Source of the DNA: Bacillota bacterium
GTDB lineage: Bacteria; Bacillota; Bacilli; Paenibacillales; NBRC-103111
Direction: 5' to 3'
Length of the DNA: 64,000 nucleotides
Assembly: GCA_023388055.1 (NCBI GenBank)
Contig: JAEWGW010000018.1
Location: 124,001 to 188,000 of the forward strand
Shown here: positions 1 through 7,392 of the stretch, piece after piece
How the letters are laid out: each line of letters opens with the position of its first letter
Numbering within the stretch: position 1 is the first letter of the stretch
Notes under the pieces: generated by a model
The model's database searches: none
Told to the model about the DNA's origin: nothing
Seen by the model: only the letters and a program-made list of their open reading frames with translations
Made by a program: the position numbers and the translations under genes

Positions 1-652
1 ACTCCTCAAAGTCTGTCCCCGGGGCCAGGAACCGCAGGCGAAACCCGCGCTTCTCCAGACTCTGGAGCAAAGCCGGCATGGGAATATGCTCCTCGCCGGG
101 GCTGCGCCCCAGCACATTCACCGTATCCGGGGAAGGCGCCTCCGCAGGCTCCATAAAGGCGGTGAAGGTCGCCAGGGTTTTCCAATACCCGGAAGGGTAG
201 CTGTTGCACTTGAAATGCCCCATGGTGACATAGGCAAGCCGCGCTTCCAGCTCAGGCTGCAGCTCGTGGATAATTCCCTCCGCATCCTCCCCGATCACCT
301 CGGGAACACAGGTCAGAATCACCATGATCGCCTTCGCTCCGGCCCGGTCCATCTCCCGGATGGCCTGGATCAGCCCCTCCCGGCACCCGAACACCACCTC
401 TTTGGCGTCCAGAATGTACATCCAGTGCAAACCGCCCTCCTTGTTCCGGGAGCGGCGGATAATATTCCGGCTGTAGGTGCCGCATTCCGGCGTGCCCACC
501 ACCAGGGTGGACATGCCCTTCACCTTGGCGCTCAGGGCCAAGGCTGTATGCATGGGACAGTGATTGCCGGGAAAGGCAGCCGGAGTGAGAAATTGCACGC
601 CGGCATTGCTTTTGACGGAGGACAGCCGTTTCAGATGCGCAAACCCGCTCAT
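1..652 (-). CDS. Nitrogenase component 1-like (NifD/NB-protein type) protein, 3' end outside window
   Basis: Translated from the minus strand, about 217 residues are visible before the left edge. Three cysteines sit in contexts matching the P-cluster ligands of NifD-type subunits: Cys32 (GNHCPMH), Cys57 (GTPECGTYS, cf. GPxGCGxYS) and Cys115 (LTCVPEVIGED, cf. TCPxGLIGDD). Family knowledge: component 1 proteins carry a metal cluster and receive electrons from a NifH-like ATPase. The ATG overlaps the TGA of the NifH-like gene by one base, so the two are translationally coupled. Context (FecCD permeases, lipoprotein, Fur-like box) argues against classical nitrogen fixation and for reduction of an imported iron chelate, corrin or haem-like substrate; that is inference. 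The cofactor-site residues and any second component-1 gene lie outside the window. Confidence 0.85.
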   Translation of the reverse strand, partial: MSGFAHLKRLSSVKSNAGVQFLTPAAFPGNHCPMHTALALSAKVKGMSTLVVGTPECGTYSRNIIRRSRNKEGGLHWMYILDAKEVVFGCREGLIQAIREMDRAGAKAIMVILTCVPEVIGEDAEGIIHELQPELEARLAYVTMGHFKCNSYPSGYWKTLATFTAFMEPAEAPSPDTVNVLGRSPGEEHIPMPALLQSLEKRGFRLRFLAPGTDFEE

Positions 653-1404
653 CACGCCTCGCCTCCTTCCAGCAGCAGGCCGGCCAGCCTGCGGTACTCC
701 AAGGCCATTGGCGATTCAGGGAAGGCCTCTACCACCGTTTGTCCCTGATCCTCGGCTTGCTGCACCGAGGGGTCCCGGGGCAGGCGGTATAAAACGGGAA
801 TGCCGATTTCAGCCGCCGCTTTGGTCACCAGCTCCTGCTCGTTCTCGATATTCTTGGCATTCAGAATCAGCCCCCGCAAGGTGGCGTAGCCGCGTTTGCC
901 CATACTGTTGACCGCACCGGCGATATTGGACGCCGCATACAGGGACATCATCTCCCCGGAGGTGACAATACACACCTCATCGGCATAACCGCCCCTGATC
1001 GGCATGGCAAAACCTCCGCACACCACATCGCCCAATACGTCATAAAGGACCACATCAGGCTGGTAAACCTCATAGGCCTCCAGCTCCTCCAGCTTTTCGA
1101 AGGCCGTGATGATGCCCCGGCCGGCGCAGCCCACTCCCGGCACCGGTCCGCCCGATTCCACACACAGCACTCCAGTTGTGCTCCGGTACACCAGATCCTC
1201 CAGTTGGGCATCGCCCTTGGCCCGGAGCACATCCAGCACGGTGGGGATATTCCGGCCGCCGGTCAGGTTGCGGCTGGAATCCGCCTTGGGATCGCAGCCG
1301 ATCTGCAGCACGGTCAGCCCCATAGCCGCCATCGCTGCCGCTACATTAGACACAGTGGTGGACTTGCCGATGCCACCCTTGCCGTAGATCGCAATTTTTT
1401 TCAT
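652..1404 (-). CDS. NifH/BchL-like reductase ATPase
   Basis: A 250-residue iron-protein homologue. The P-loop GKGGIGKST lies at residues 8-16, a DPKADSS switch at 38-44, and the two cysteines that bridge a 4Fe-4S cluster between NifH subunits are present: Cys93 (GVGCAGRG, including the Arg of the ADP-ribosylation motif) and Cys129 (GDVVCGG). Known role of the family: ATP-dependent one-electron donor to a component 1 protein. The start at 1404 follows AAAGGAGA at good spacing; an upstream in-frame extension would run into the FecCD gene. It lies 22 bp after the permease and overlaps the component-1 start. It is shorter than true NifH (about 290), closer to the nitrogenase-like (Nfl) group than to nitrogen-fixation NifH. 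Substrate unknown. Confidence 0.9.
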   Translation of the reverse strand: MKKIAIYGKGGIGKSTTVSNVAAAMAAMGLTVLQIGCDPKADSSRNLTGGRNIPTVLDVLRAKGDAQLEDLVYRSTTGVLCVESGGPVPGVGCAGRGIITAFEKLEELEAYEVYQPDVVLYDVLGDVVCGGFAMPIRGGYADEVCIVTSGEMMSLYAASNIAGAVNSMGKRGYATLRGLILNAKNIENEQELVTKAAAEIGIPVLYRLPRDPSVQQAEDQGQTVVEAFPESPMALEYRRLAGLLLEGGEA

Positions 1405-1426
1405 GGAAGCCTGCTGTCTCCTTTTG

Positions 1427-2467
1427 TTAGGTTTTGCTCTTGGACAGTAAATAGAGAAAGTACGGCGCCCCCAGCACTGCCACCATAATACCTGCGGGAA
1501 GCTCGGCGGGCTGTACAATCACCCGTGCCGCCGTGTCCGCCGCCGAAACAAGCACGGCCCCCGTCAAAGCCGTAACCGGCAGCAGGATGGGATGCCGGGG
1601 ACCAACCAGCCGTTTGGCCAAGTGGGGGGCGATCAATCCCACAAAGCTGATGCTGCCGCTGACTGCAACGGCGGATGCCGCCAGCGCCACCGCCGCCGCT
1701 AGCAGTCCTTTCCGCTGCCGGTCCGCCGCCGCTCCCAGGCCGTTGGCTGCGTCATCGCCCAGACTGAGGATATCCAGCACCCGCGCCTTGGCCAGCAGAT
1801 ACGGCAGCAAAACCAGCTGCCAGGGCAAGAGCGCCAGCACAAACCGCCAATTGGAGCCCCAGATGCTGCCCGCCTGCCAGGTGGCCACAAACTGGTATTG
1901 GCTTTCGTCCAGCCGGACTGCCAGCAGAATGGTCAGCGCCGAAATGCCCGCCTGCACGGCAACCCCCGTCAGAATCAGCCGCACAGGCGAGGCATCCCCG
2001 CCTCGCCTGTAGGCGAACAGATACACCAGAACCGCCGCTGTCCCTGCGCCTGCCAGCGCCAGGAAGGGCAGAGTAAAGACAGACAAAAACGAGGTGGCGC
2101 CGAACAACAGCACATACAAAATAACGGCCAGTCCTGCGCCCGCATTGATGCCCAGAAGACCCGGATCGGCCAAAACGTTGCGGGTCAGCCCCTGGACGAT
2201 GCAGCCGGAGAGAGCCAAGCCGGACCCTACCAGAAGGGAGAGAATAATCCGGGGAAGCCGGAAGCTGAACAGGATCAGGTTCTCCTGATCGTTCCCCCCG
2301 CCAAACAGCGTCCTTGCCGTCTCCAGAGGGGACATCCGGATGAAGCCCGTATTCATGCTGATCATAAAGGAAAGTGCCAAAAGGATACCGCAGGTTATAA
2401 GCACAGCCAGATGGCGGGCAGCCGTTTTGCGCCGGTATGCTTCACCATAGTCCATGTTCGGCTTCAT
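1427..2467 (-). CDS. FecCD-family ABC transporter permease (second)
   Basis: A 346-residue polytopic protein with the FecCD signature: RLPRII near residue 89, the segment LTRNVLADPGLLGINAGAG around 113-131, and a late GLIAPHLAKRLVGPRH loop that contacts the ATPase. The family imports ferric siderophores, haem or cobalamin through the membrane as a dimer of permeases. The start ATG overlaps the stop of the upstream permease by 4 bp and follows AAAGGAGGAGG. No cognate ATPase is visible in the window; it may lie past the left edge beyond the component-1 gene, or be shared. Lack of an adjacent FecE-type ATPase is a point to check. Confidence 0.93.
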   Translation of the reverse strand: MKPNMDYGEAYRRKTAARHLAVLITCGILLALSFMISMNTGFIRMSPLETARTLFGGGNDQENLILFSFRLPRIILSLLVGSGLALSGCIVQGLTRNVLADPGLLGINAGAGLAVILYVLLFGATSFLSVFTLPFLALAGAGTAAVLVYLFAYRRGGDASPVRLILTGVAVQAGISALTILLAVRLDESQYQFVATWQAGSIWGSNWRFVLALLPWQLVLLPYLLAKARVLDILSLGDDAANGLGAAADRQRKGLLAAAVALAASAVAVSGSISFVGLIAPHLAKRLVGPRHPILLPVTALTGAVLVSAADTAARVIVQPAELPAGIMVAVLGAPYFLYLLSKSKT

Positions 2468-3510
2468 GAGGTCCTCCTCCTTTGCCGGTTGGCCAGGTAC
2501 AGGAAGAAGGGAACACCCAGAAGGGAGATCAGGGCGCCTAAAGGGGCTTCGAAGGGCGGGTTCAGGGTGCGGGCGCCTACATCAGCCCCCACCACCAGCC
2601 AAGCCCCCAATACAGCCGAAACAGGAATCAGCCTGCGGTAATCCTGACCGGTCAGGTAACGGGCCAGATGGGGCACCATCAGCCCGACGAACCCGACTGC
2701 CCCCACCACCGATACGGCGGCGCCGGCCAGCACAAGCACCAGCAGGCTGCATAAAAAACGGATGGCCGGGGCATTCAGTCCTAGCCCTCTGGCCACATCA
2801 TCCCCCAGACTCAGCAGGGAAATAAAGGGGGACAGCAGCAGGGCCCCGATCACGCCTCCGGCAACCCAGGGCAGCATGATTCTGATCTCCTGCCAACCGG
2901 TTCCGGCTACACCGCCCGCTGTCCAAAACAGAATGTCCTGCGCCACATTGAAATAAAGGGCGATGCCCTGGCTGAGGGCAGTGAGCAGAGCGCTGACCGA
3001 CACCCCCGCCAGCACCAGCCGCATGGGTGTGGCCCCGCCCCGCCGCAAGGAGGCAGCGCCGCCCACCAGCCCCGCCCCCATGGCCGCTCCCGCAAAGGAA
3101 ACGAGCAGCATCCGGCGGAAGCCTAACCCCGGAAAAAAGGCATAACAAAGAGAAATTGCGAAGCCCGCTCCCGCGTTTAACCCAAGCAGCCCCGAATCGG
3201 CCAAGGGATTGCGGGTCGTTCCCTGCATCACCGCTCCGGCCACCGCCAGAGCCGCACCCACCAGGGCGCTGGCAATGATCCGGGGCAGGCGCAAATCGAC
3301 AAGCACCAGGTGGATTCTGTTGCCGGGTTCAAAATGCAGCAGGGCCTCCAGCACCTGGGATAACGGAGCGGGCGACGCGCCTTTGGTCATGGAAAAGACC
3401 ATCGTCGCCAAAAGCAGCACCGCGCCCCCTCCCAAAACCGCGCCTGCCGGAATCCGTCTTGCTTCTGTGTGGTTGGCGGCCCGTTTCACCGGGCCGGCTG
3501 CGCTGCTCAT
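2464..3510 (-). CDS. FecCD-family ABC transporter permease (first)
   Basis: A 348-residue permease paralogous to its downstream neighbour: LRLPRIIASALVGAALAVAG, TTRNPLADSGLLGLNAGAG and GLMVPHLARYLTGQDYR are family hallmarks. Around ten hydrophobic segments are expected. With the neighbouring permease it would form the heterodimeric membrane channel of an iron-siderophore or tetrapyrrole-type importer. The gene starts 24 bp after the lipoprotein gene, with GAGGAGAAG upstream of the ATG, and overlaps the next permease by 4 bp, so the set is one operon. Confidence 0.93.
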   Translation of the reverse strand: MSSAAGPVKRAANHTEARRIPAGAVLGGGAVLLLATMVFSMTKGASPAPLSQVLEALLHFEPGNRIHLVLVDLRLPRIIASALVGAALAVAGAVMQGTTRNPLADSGLLGLNAGAGFAISLCYAFFPGLGFRRMLLVSFAGAAMGAGLVGGAASLRRGGATPMRLVLAGVSVSALLTALSQGIALYFNVAQDILFWTAGGVAGTGWQEIRIMLPWVAGGVIGALLLSPFISLLSLGDDVARGLGLNAPAIRFLCSLLVLVLAGAAVSVVGAVGFVGLMVPHLARYLTGQDYRRLIPVSAVLGAWLVVGADVGARTLNPPFEAPLGALISLLGVPFFLYLANRQRRRTS

Positions 3511-3534
3511 GGCTTTGTCTTCTCCTCGCGCATC

Positions 3535-4539
3535 TTAGTGGGACGCAGCCTGCAGCAGCTTTTCGGCGGACAGCCTTGTTGCCAGAGGGCTCTCCGTATT
3601 CAAGGATGCGTCAAAATAGAGCACCCGGTTGTTCTTCACGGCATCCAGCGACTGCCACACAGCCGAAGCGGATTGGGCGTTGACCGCAGCCTTGGCGGTT
3701 TCCGGATAATCGCGGAAAATAATATAATCGGGATTCATTTTGGAGAGGGCGTCCAGCGATAACATCTGGCTGTCCTTGGGATAATCCTGGGGGATGGTCA
3801 GGCCAAAGCCGTCGGTTTTGTTGTAATACAGCGTATTGCCGGAGCCCAGGGCCACAAATTCTCCCTTGCCGCTGGTTCGAAGCAATGCATAGGTTTTGTT
3901 GCCCTGCTTGTCCAATTGCTCCCTGGTTTTTGCGATCAGCGCTTCCGTATCCTTGATATACTGCTCGGCCAATGCCTCCTTGCCTGCCAGCTTGGCGCAC
4001 AGCTGCAGGGAATCCTGCCAGCGGCCGCTGTAATCCAGCTGAACCACCGGGGCAATCTTGGTCAGGCTGTCATAAATCTTGTCGATATGTCCCTTGAAGG
4101 TGACGATCACGTCCGGCTTCGCCGCCAGCACCGCCTCCACACTCAGCTCGCGCGCATTGCCCAGATCAATAATGCCTGTGGTCGTTTTGTAGGGCTCCAG
4201 CGTCTCGAACTGCTTCAGGGCATCGGTCACCCCGGCAGAGGCTGCGGGTTTGGTCTCCAAGGCCAGGAAATAATCCAGATACATGGCATGCAAAATGGCG
4301 ATCCGCTCCGGTTTGGCCTTCAGCTCAACCTTGTGGCCGGCTGCATCGGTGATGGTTTTGGGCCATGTCTCCTTGACATCCGCAGAGGGGGAGGGGCTTG
4401 CAGCGGCTGCGGATACGGGGGAAACCGCCGTCTGACCTGTTGGCTGCCCGCTTCCTCCATCTCCTCCAGCTCCGCCGCAGCCCGCCAGCATGCCAACCGC
4501 CAATCCCAACCCTGCTGCCAACCCCAATAATCTCTTCAC
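3535..4539 (-). CDS. Iron-siderophore-type ABC substrate-binding lipoprotein
   Basis: A 334-residue class III periplasmic-binding-type lipoprotein. The N-terminus is a lipoprotein signal peptide ending in the lipobox LAGC, followed by a Gly/Ser/Ala/Pro-rich spacer and a TroA/FepB-like domain (KPERIAILH, ALAAKPDVIVTFKGH, YIIFRDYPETAKA). I prefer the GTG at 4539 because GGAGG stands 9 nt upstream; an in-frame ATG at 4548 is directly against that Shine-Dalgarno. It should capture an extracellular ferric chelate or related ligand and deliver it to the two FecCD permeases downstream. The ligand cannot be told from sequence alone. Confidence 0.9.
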   Translation of the reverse strand: MKRLLGLAAGLGLAVGMLAGCGGAGGDGGSGQPTGQTAVSPVSAAAASPSPSADVKETWPKTITDAAGHKVELKAKPERIAILHAMYLDYFLALETKPAASAGVTDALKQFETLEPYKTTTGIIDLGNARELSVEAVLAAKPDVIVTFKGHIDKIYDSLTKIAPVVQLDYSGRWQDSLQLCAKLAGKEALAEQYIKDTEALIAKTREQLDKQGNKTYALLRTSGKGEFVALGSGNTLYYNKTDGFGLTIPQDYPKDSQMLSLDALSKMNPDYIIFRDYPETAKAAVNAQSASAVWQSLDAVKNNRVLYFDASLNTESPLATRLSAEKLLQAASH

Positions 4540-4591
4540 AGTAACCATTCCTCCATTGTGATTCTGCTTTGCTTCAAGCATTTTTCTCAGC

Positions 4592-5458
4592 TTAACAAAG
4601 CGAATCCGGCATGGAAATGGCGCCATCCTGAATCCGGCATGGATTATTCCTGAACTGTCGGCGGAACTGGCTGGGGGGTAAGCCATAGCGGTTTTTGAAG
4701 ACCTTGCTGAAGTGATACGGGTCCGCATAACCCACACTTCCCGCCACATCGGCAATAGAGCCTTCGCCCGTCACCAGAAGCTCGCGGGCCAGGCTCAGGC
4801 GGTGCAGCATAAGATAATCCCCCGGCCCCATTCTTGCGTATTTGTTGAAAACATAAAACAGCCTGTTTTCATTCACATTATGCAGCTGGGCCAGCCCCCG
4901 GATGGTCAGAGGGTCCATATAATACTGGTGAAGGTATTCCGTCACCTGCCGGAATAACATCCGGTCGCTGCCGGCAGTCTGGTTGAGGTTGCAGATAAAC
5001 ACCTCCTCCAGCACACAACGGAACAGATTCTCTGTCTGGAAAGCGGGCAATGGACCGGGCTGGCTGGATTTCCGCCCCAAACGGCGCAGCAATTCGGCCA
5101 GACGCGGACTCTCTCCCGTTTCCAGCTGAAAATGGGCGGATTCCAGGTCAAGCCCCTCGGGCTCCGGCTTGCGGACCTGGTAAAGCACCAGAATGTATTC
5201 CCACGGGGTGTCGCCTAATACAACCTTGTCCAGCCTCATATTGGCCCCGCCATGCACCACATTCCCCACCCCGGCCAGGTAGGGGATACCCTCAAACACA
5301 AAACGGGCCCGGCCGGACAGCGGGAAGATAAATCCCGGAAAAGGGGCCGTGCTGATACATCCGGATTGCTTCGGGGCAATCCGGTAATGGTATACTCCCT
5401 GCACCTGAAAGGAAGCTGACGCAAAATGCTCTACAAGCTGACTCAATTCGACCTTCAT
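4592..5458 (-). CDS. AraC-family regulator of the uptake/reductase operon
   Basis: A 288-residue protein with a C-terminal double helix-turn-helix of AraC type (ending SIADVAGSVGYADPYHFSKVFKNRYGLPPSQFR) and an N-terminal cupin-like ligand-binding region. It is the first gene after a Fur-like box (5534-5552) and lies 52 bp before the substrate-binding lipoprotein on the same strand, so it probably activates this operon when the ligand is present, as the siderophore-sensing Btr/YbtA/PchR regulators do (family knowledge). Start: ATG 5458 has GGAGG 12 nt upstream; ATG 5470 and GTG 5491 are in frame alternatives with poorer spacing. Confidence 0.85.
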   Translation of the reverse strand: MKVELSQLVEHFASASFQVQGVYHYRIAPKQSGCISTAPFPGFIFPLSGRARFVFEGIPYLAGVGNVVHGGANMRLDKVVLGDTPWEYILVLYQVRKPEPEGLDLESAHFQLETGESPRLAELLRRLGRKSSQPGPLPAFQTENLFRCVLEEVFICNLNQTAGSDRMLFRQVTEYLHQYYMDPLTIRGLAQLHNVNENRLFYVFNKYARMGPGDYLMLHRLSLARELLVTGEGSIADVAGSVGYADPYHFSKVFKNRYGLPPSQFRRQFRNNPCRIQDGAISMPDSLC

Positions 5459-5533
5459 GGATGGATTCATCCTCCATTCGCCAAGACTCACGCTCCATTA
5501 TATATGATCATCATATCGGTTCACCGCCTTATT

Positions 5534-5552
5534 GTAAATGATTTTCATTATC
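5534..5552 (-). promoter_or_regulatory. Fur-like box upstream of the AraC/uptake operon
   Basis: On the minus strand the site reads GATAATGAAAATCATTTAC, 16 of 19 positions like the classical GATAATGATAATCATTATC iron box. It sits about 75 bp before the AraC start, so iron-dependent repression of the lipoprotein/FecCD/nitrogenase-like operon is the simplest reading. Confidence 0.8.
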
Positions 5553-5573
5553 AAATAGAATCAGGCCGACGTA

Positions 5574-5620
5574 AAAAAGCCGCCCCTTCCTCCGCTTGAT
5601 GCGAAAGAAGACGGCGGCTT
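5574..5620 (-). terminator. Rho-independent terminator after the ABC pair
   Basis: On the minus strand AAGCCGCC pairs with GGCGGCTT around a long loop and is followed by a run of six T. It ends the AraC/ABC/ABC transcript and separates it from the next Fur-controlled operon. Confidence 0.7.
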
Positions 5621-5652
5621 ATCACGGTTCTCCCAGAATATCTCGCTTCCTC

Positions 5653-7392
5653 TTACATCCGCCAGCCCAGGCTGGCCTGCTGAATGCCGTACAGCCGGGC
5701 ATACAGACCGTCCCGGGCCAGCAGCTCCTCGTGGCGCCCCTCCTCCACCTTGCGTCCTTCCTCCAGCACGATGATCTTGTCCGCCCCTGCAATGGTCCGC
5801 AGCCGGTGGGCAATCACCACAACCGTCCGCCCCTTCACCAGGTGGGACAGGGCCTCCTGAATATGGGCCTCGTTCTCCGGGTCCAAGGAGGCGGTGGCTT
5901 CGTCCAACAGCACAATAGGGGCATTCTTGAGAATCGCCCTGGCAATGGACAGCCGCTGGCGCTGCCCGCCGGACAGAGTCGAGCCGTTCTCGCCCACCCG
6001 GGTCTGGTAGCCGGACGGCAGCTTCGCCACAAACTCATGGCAGCAGGCCAGCCGGGCGGCCTCCAGCACCTCTTCATCAGTGGCGCTGCGGTTGCCGATG
6101 CGGATATTGTTCAGGATGGTGTCGTCGAAGAGCACCACATCCTGGAACACAATGGAGACATACGCAAGCAGCGTCTCCGGGTCCTGCTCCCGCACATCCA
6201 CCCCGCCGATCCGCACCGCGCCCCGGTTTACGTCCCAGAAGCGGGCGATGAGGCGGGAGACGGTGCTTTTGCCGCTGCCGGAGGGCCCTACAAGCGCCGT
6301 CACCTTCCCCTCGGGAATGGTGGCGGACAGCCCCTTGATCACCTCGTCCTCGTTGTAGCTGAATCCCGCCTCCACCAGCTCAATGCCAAAATGCGCCGGC
6401 TTGATATCCGGGCTGCCCTCCATCACAGGCTCTGCATCCAGGGCCTTCATCCGTTTGACGGATACCATCACGTAAAACAGCTCCCCAAGCAGCGTCATGA
6501 TGGTGCCGAGGGGGTTATAGATGCGGGCTCCTACAATCAGGAACACCACCAGCTTCACCAGATCCAGCGAGCCGTCGGAGATCAGATACGCCCCCGTGAA
6601 GATGGCAACGGACAGGCCGAAGCGCAGCAGCAGCATGGCGCTGACCACGAAGCTGCCCACAATCACCTCCAGGCGGATGCTTTCGCTCATGAGCTTCTTC
6701 AAGGCTTTGTCCAGGCTGTCGAACTTGGCCCCGCTCATGCCGAAGGCCTTGATGACCTTGATGCCCTCCAGGTACTCCTGGGACTGCTCGGCGGACTTGA
6801 GCTTGGTGTCCACATGCCGGGCGCCCACCTTCTGCTGGTAGCGGCGGCTCAGCACCAGCACAGCCACGGATACGGGCAGGGTGCAGAAGATGGCCAAGGC
6901 CATACGCCAGTCATAAAAGCCCAACAGCAGCATAATCAGGGCGATGGACAGGATATTGCCCGCCAACTGGGGCACCACATGGGAATAAGCGTGCTCGATT
7001 TTGGCACAGTCCTCCATCATGTTGGTGGTCAGCTCCGTCAGGTCCTTCCGGTTGAAGAAGCTTAAGGGCAGCTTCCGCAGCCGCTCGGCTATGCGGATGC
7101 GCCGGTCGGCGGCTACGGTGTAGGCGGCCACATAGGTTTTGTTGTACTCGTAGCTGTTGGCCAGGAACATTACCGCCGTCAGCACAACGGCTGCGGCCGC
7201 CCAGCCCCATAAGGAGGCATAATCGGTGGGGCCGCCTCCCGAAAAAGGCCGCAACACCTCCATAATCACCGCCGCCATGGCCGATACCGGCAGCATAAAG
7301 CTGACGTTGGACAAAAAGCTGCCCCATACCGCCTTTTTCATATCGCGGTAGCCTTCATCCGTCAAATACAGCAGGTTCTTCCAATCAGGCAT
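5653..7392 (-). CDS. ABC transporter half-molecule, fused permease-ATPase (second of pair)
   Basis: A 579-residue type IV (exporter-fold) ABC protein: six-helix membrane domain at about residues 25-330 and ATPase domain at about 335-579 with Walker A GPSGSGKST, signature LSGGQRQR, Walker B IVLLDEATASLD and switch His in VVIAHR. The ATG at 7392 follows AAGGAGCGGAG and overlaps the preceding ABC gene by 8 bp, so the two probably form a heterodimer. The arrangement Fur box - AraC - ABC - ABC matches the YbtA/YbtPQ and IrtAB siderophore systems, in which exporter-fold ABCs import ferric siderophores; transport direction here is inferred only. Confidence 0.93.
   Translation of the reverse strand: MPDWKNLLYLTDEGYRDMKKAVWGSFLSNVSFMLPVSAMAAVIMEVLRPFSGGGPTDYASLWGWAAAAVVLTAVMFLANSYEYNKTYVAAYTVAADRRIRIAERLRKLPLSFFNRKDLTELTTNMMEDCAKIEHAYSHVVPQLAGNILSIALIMLLLGFYDWRMALAIFCTLPVSVAVLVLSRRYQQKVGARHVDTKLKSAEQSQEYLEGIKVIKAFGMSGAKFDSLDKALKKLMSESIRLEVIVGSFVVSAMLLLRFGLSVAIFTGAYLISDGSLDLVKLVVFLIVGARIYNPLGTIMTLLGELFYVMVSVKRMKALDAEPVMEGSPDIKPAHFGIELVEAGFSYNEDEVIKGLSATIPEGKVTALVGPSGSGKSTVSRLIARFWDVNRGAVRIGGVDVREQDPETLLAYVSIVFQDVVLFDDTILNNIRIGNRSATDEEVLEAARLACCHEFVAKLPSGYQTRVGENGSTLSGGQRQRLSIARAILKNAPIVLLDEATASLDPENEAHIQEALSHLVKGRTVVVIAHRLRTIAGADKIIVLEEGRKVEEGRHEELLARDGLYARLYGIQQASLGWRM

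Noticed and set aside
1..1404. Nitrogen-fixation (nif) operon
   Set aside because: NifH-like protein is short and the context is iron uptake; no cofactor-assembly genes (nifB, nifEN, nifV) are seen.
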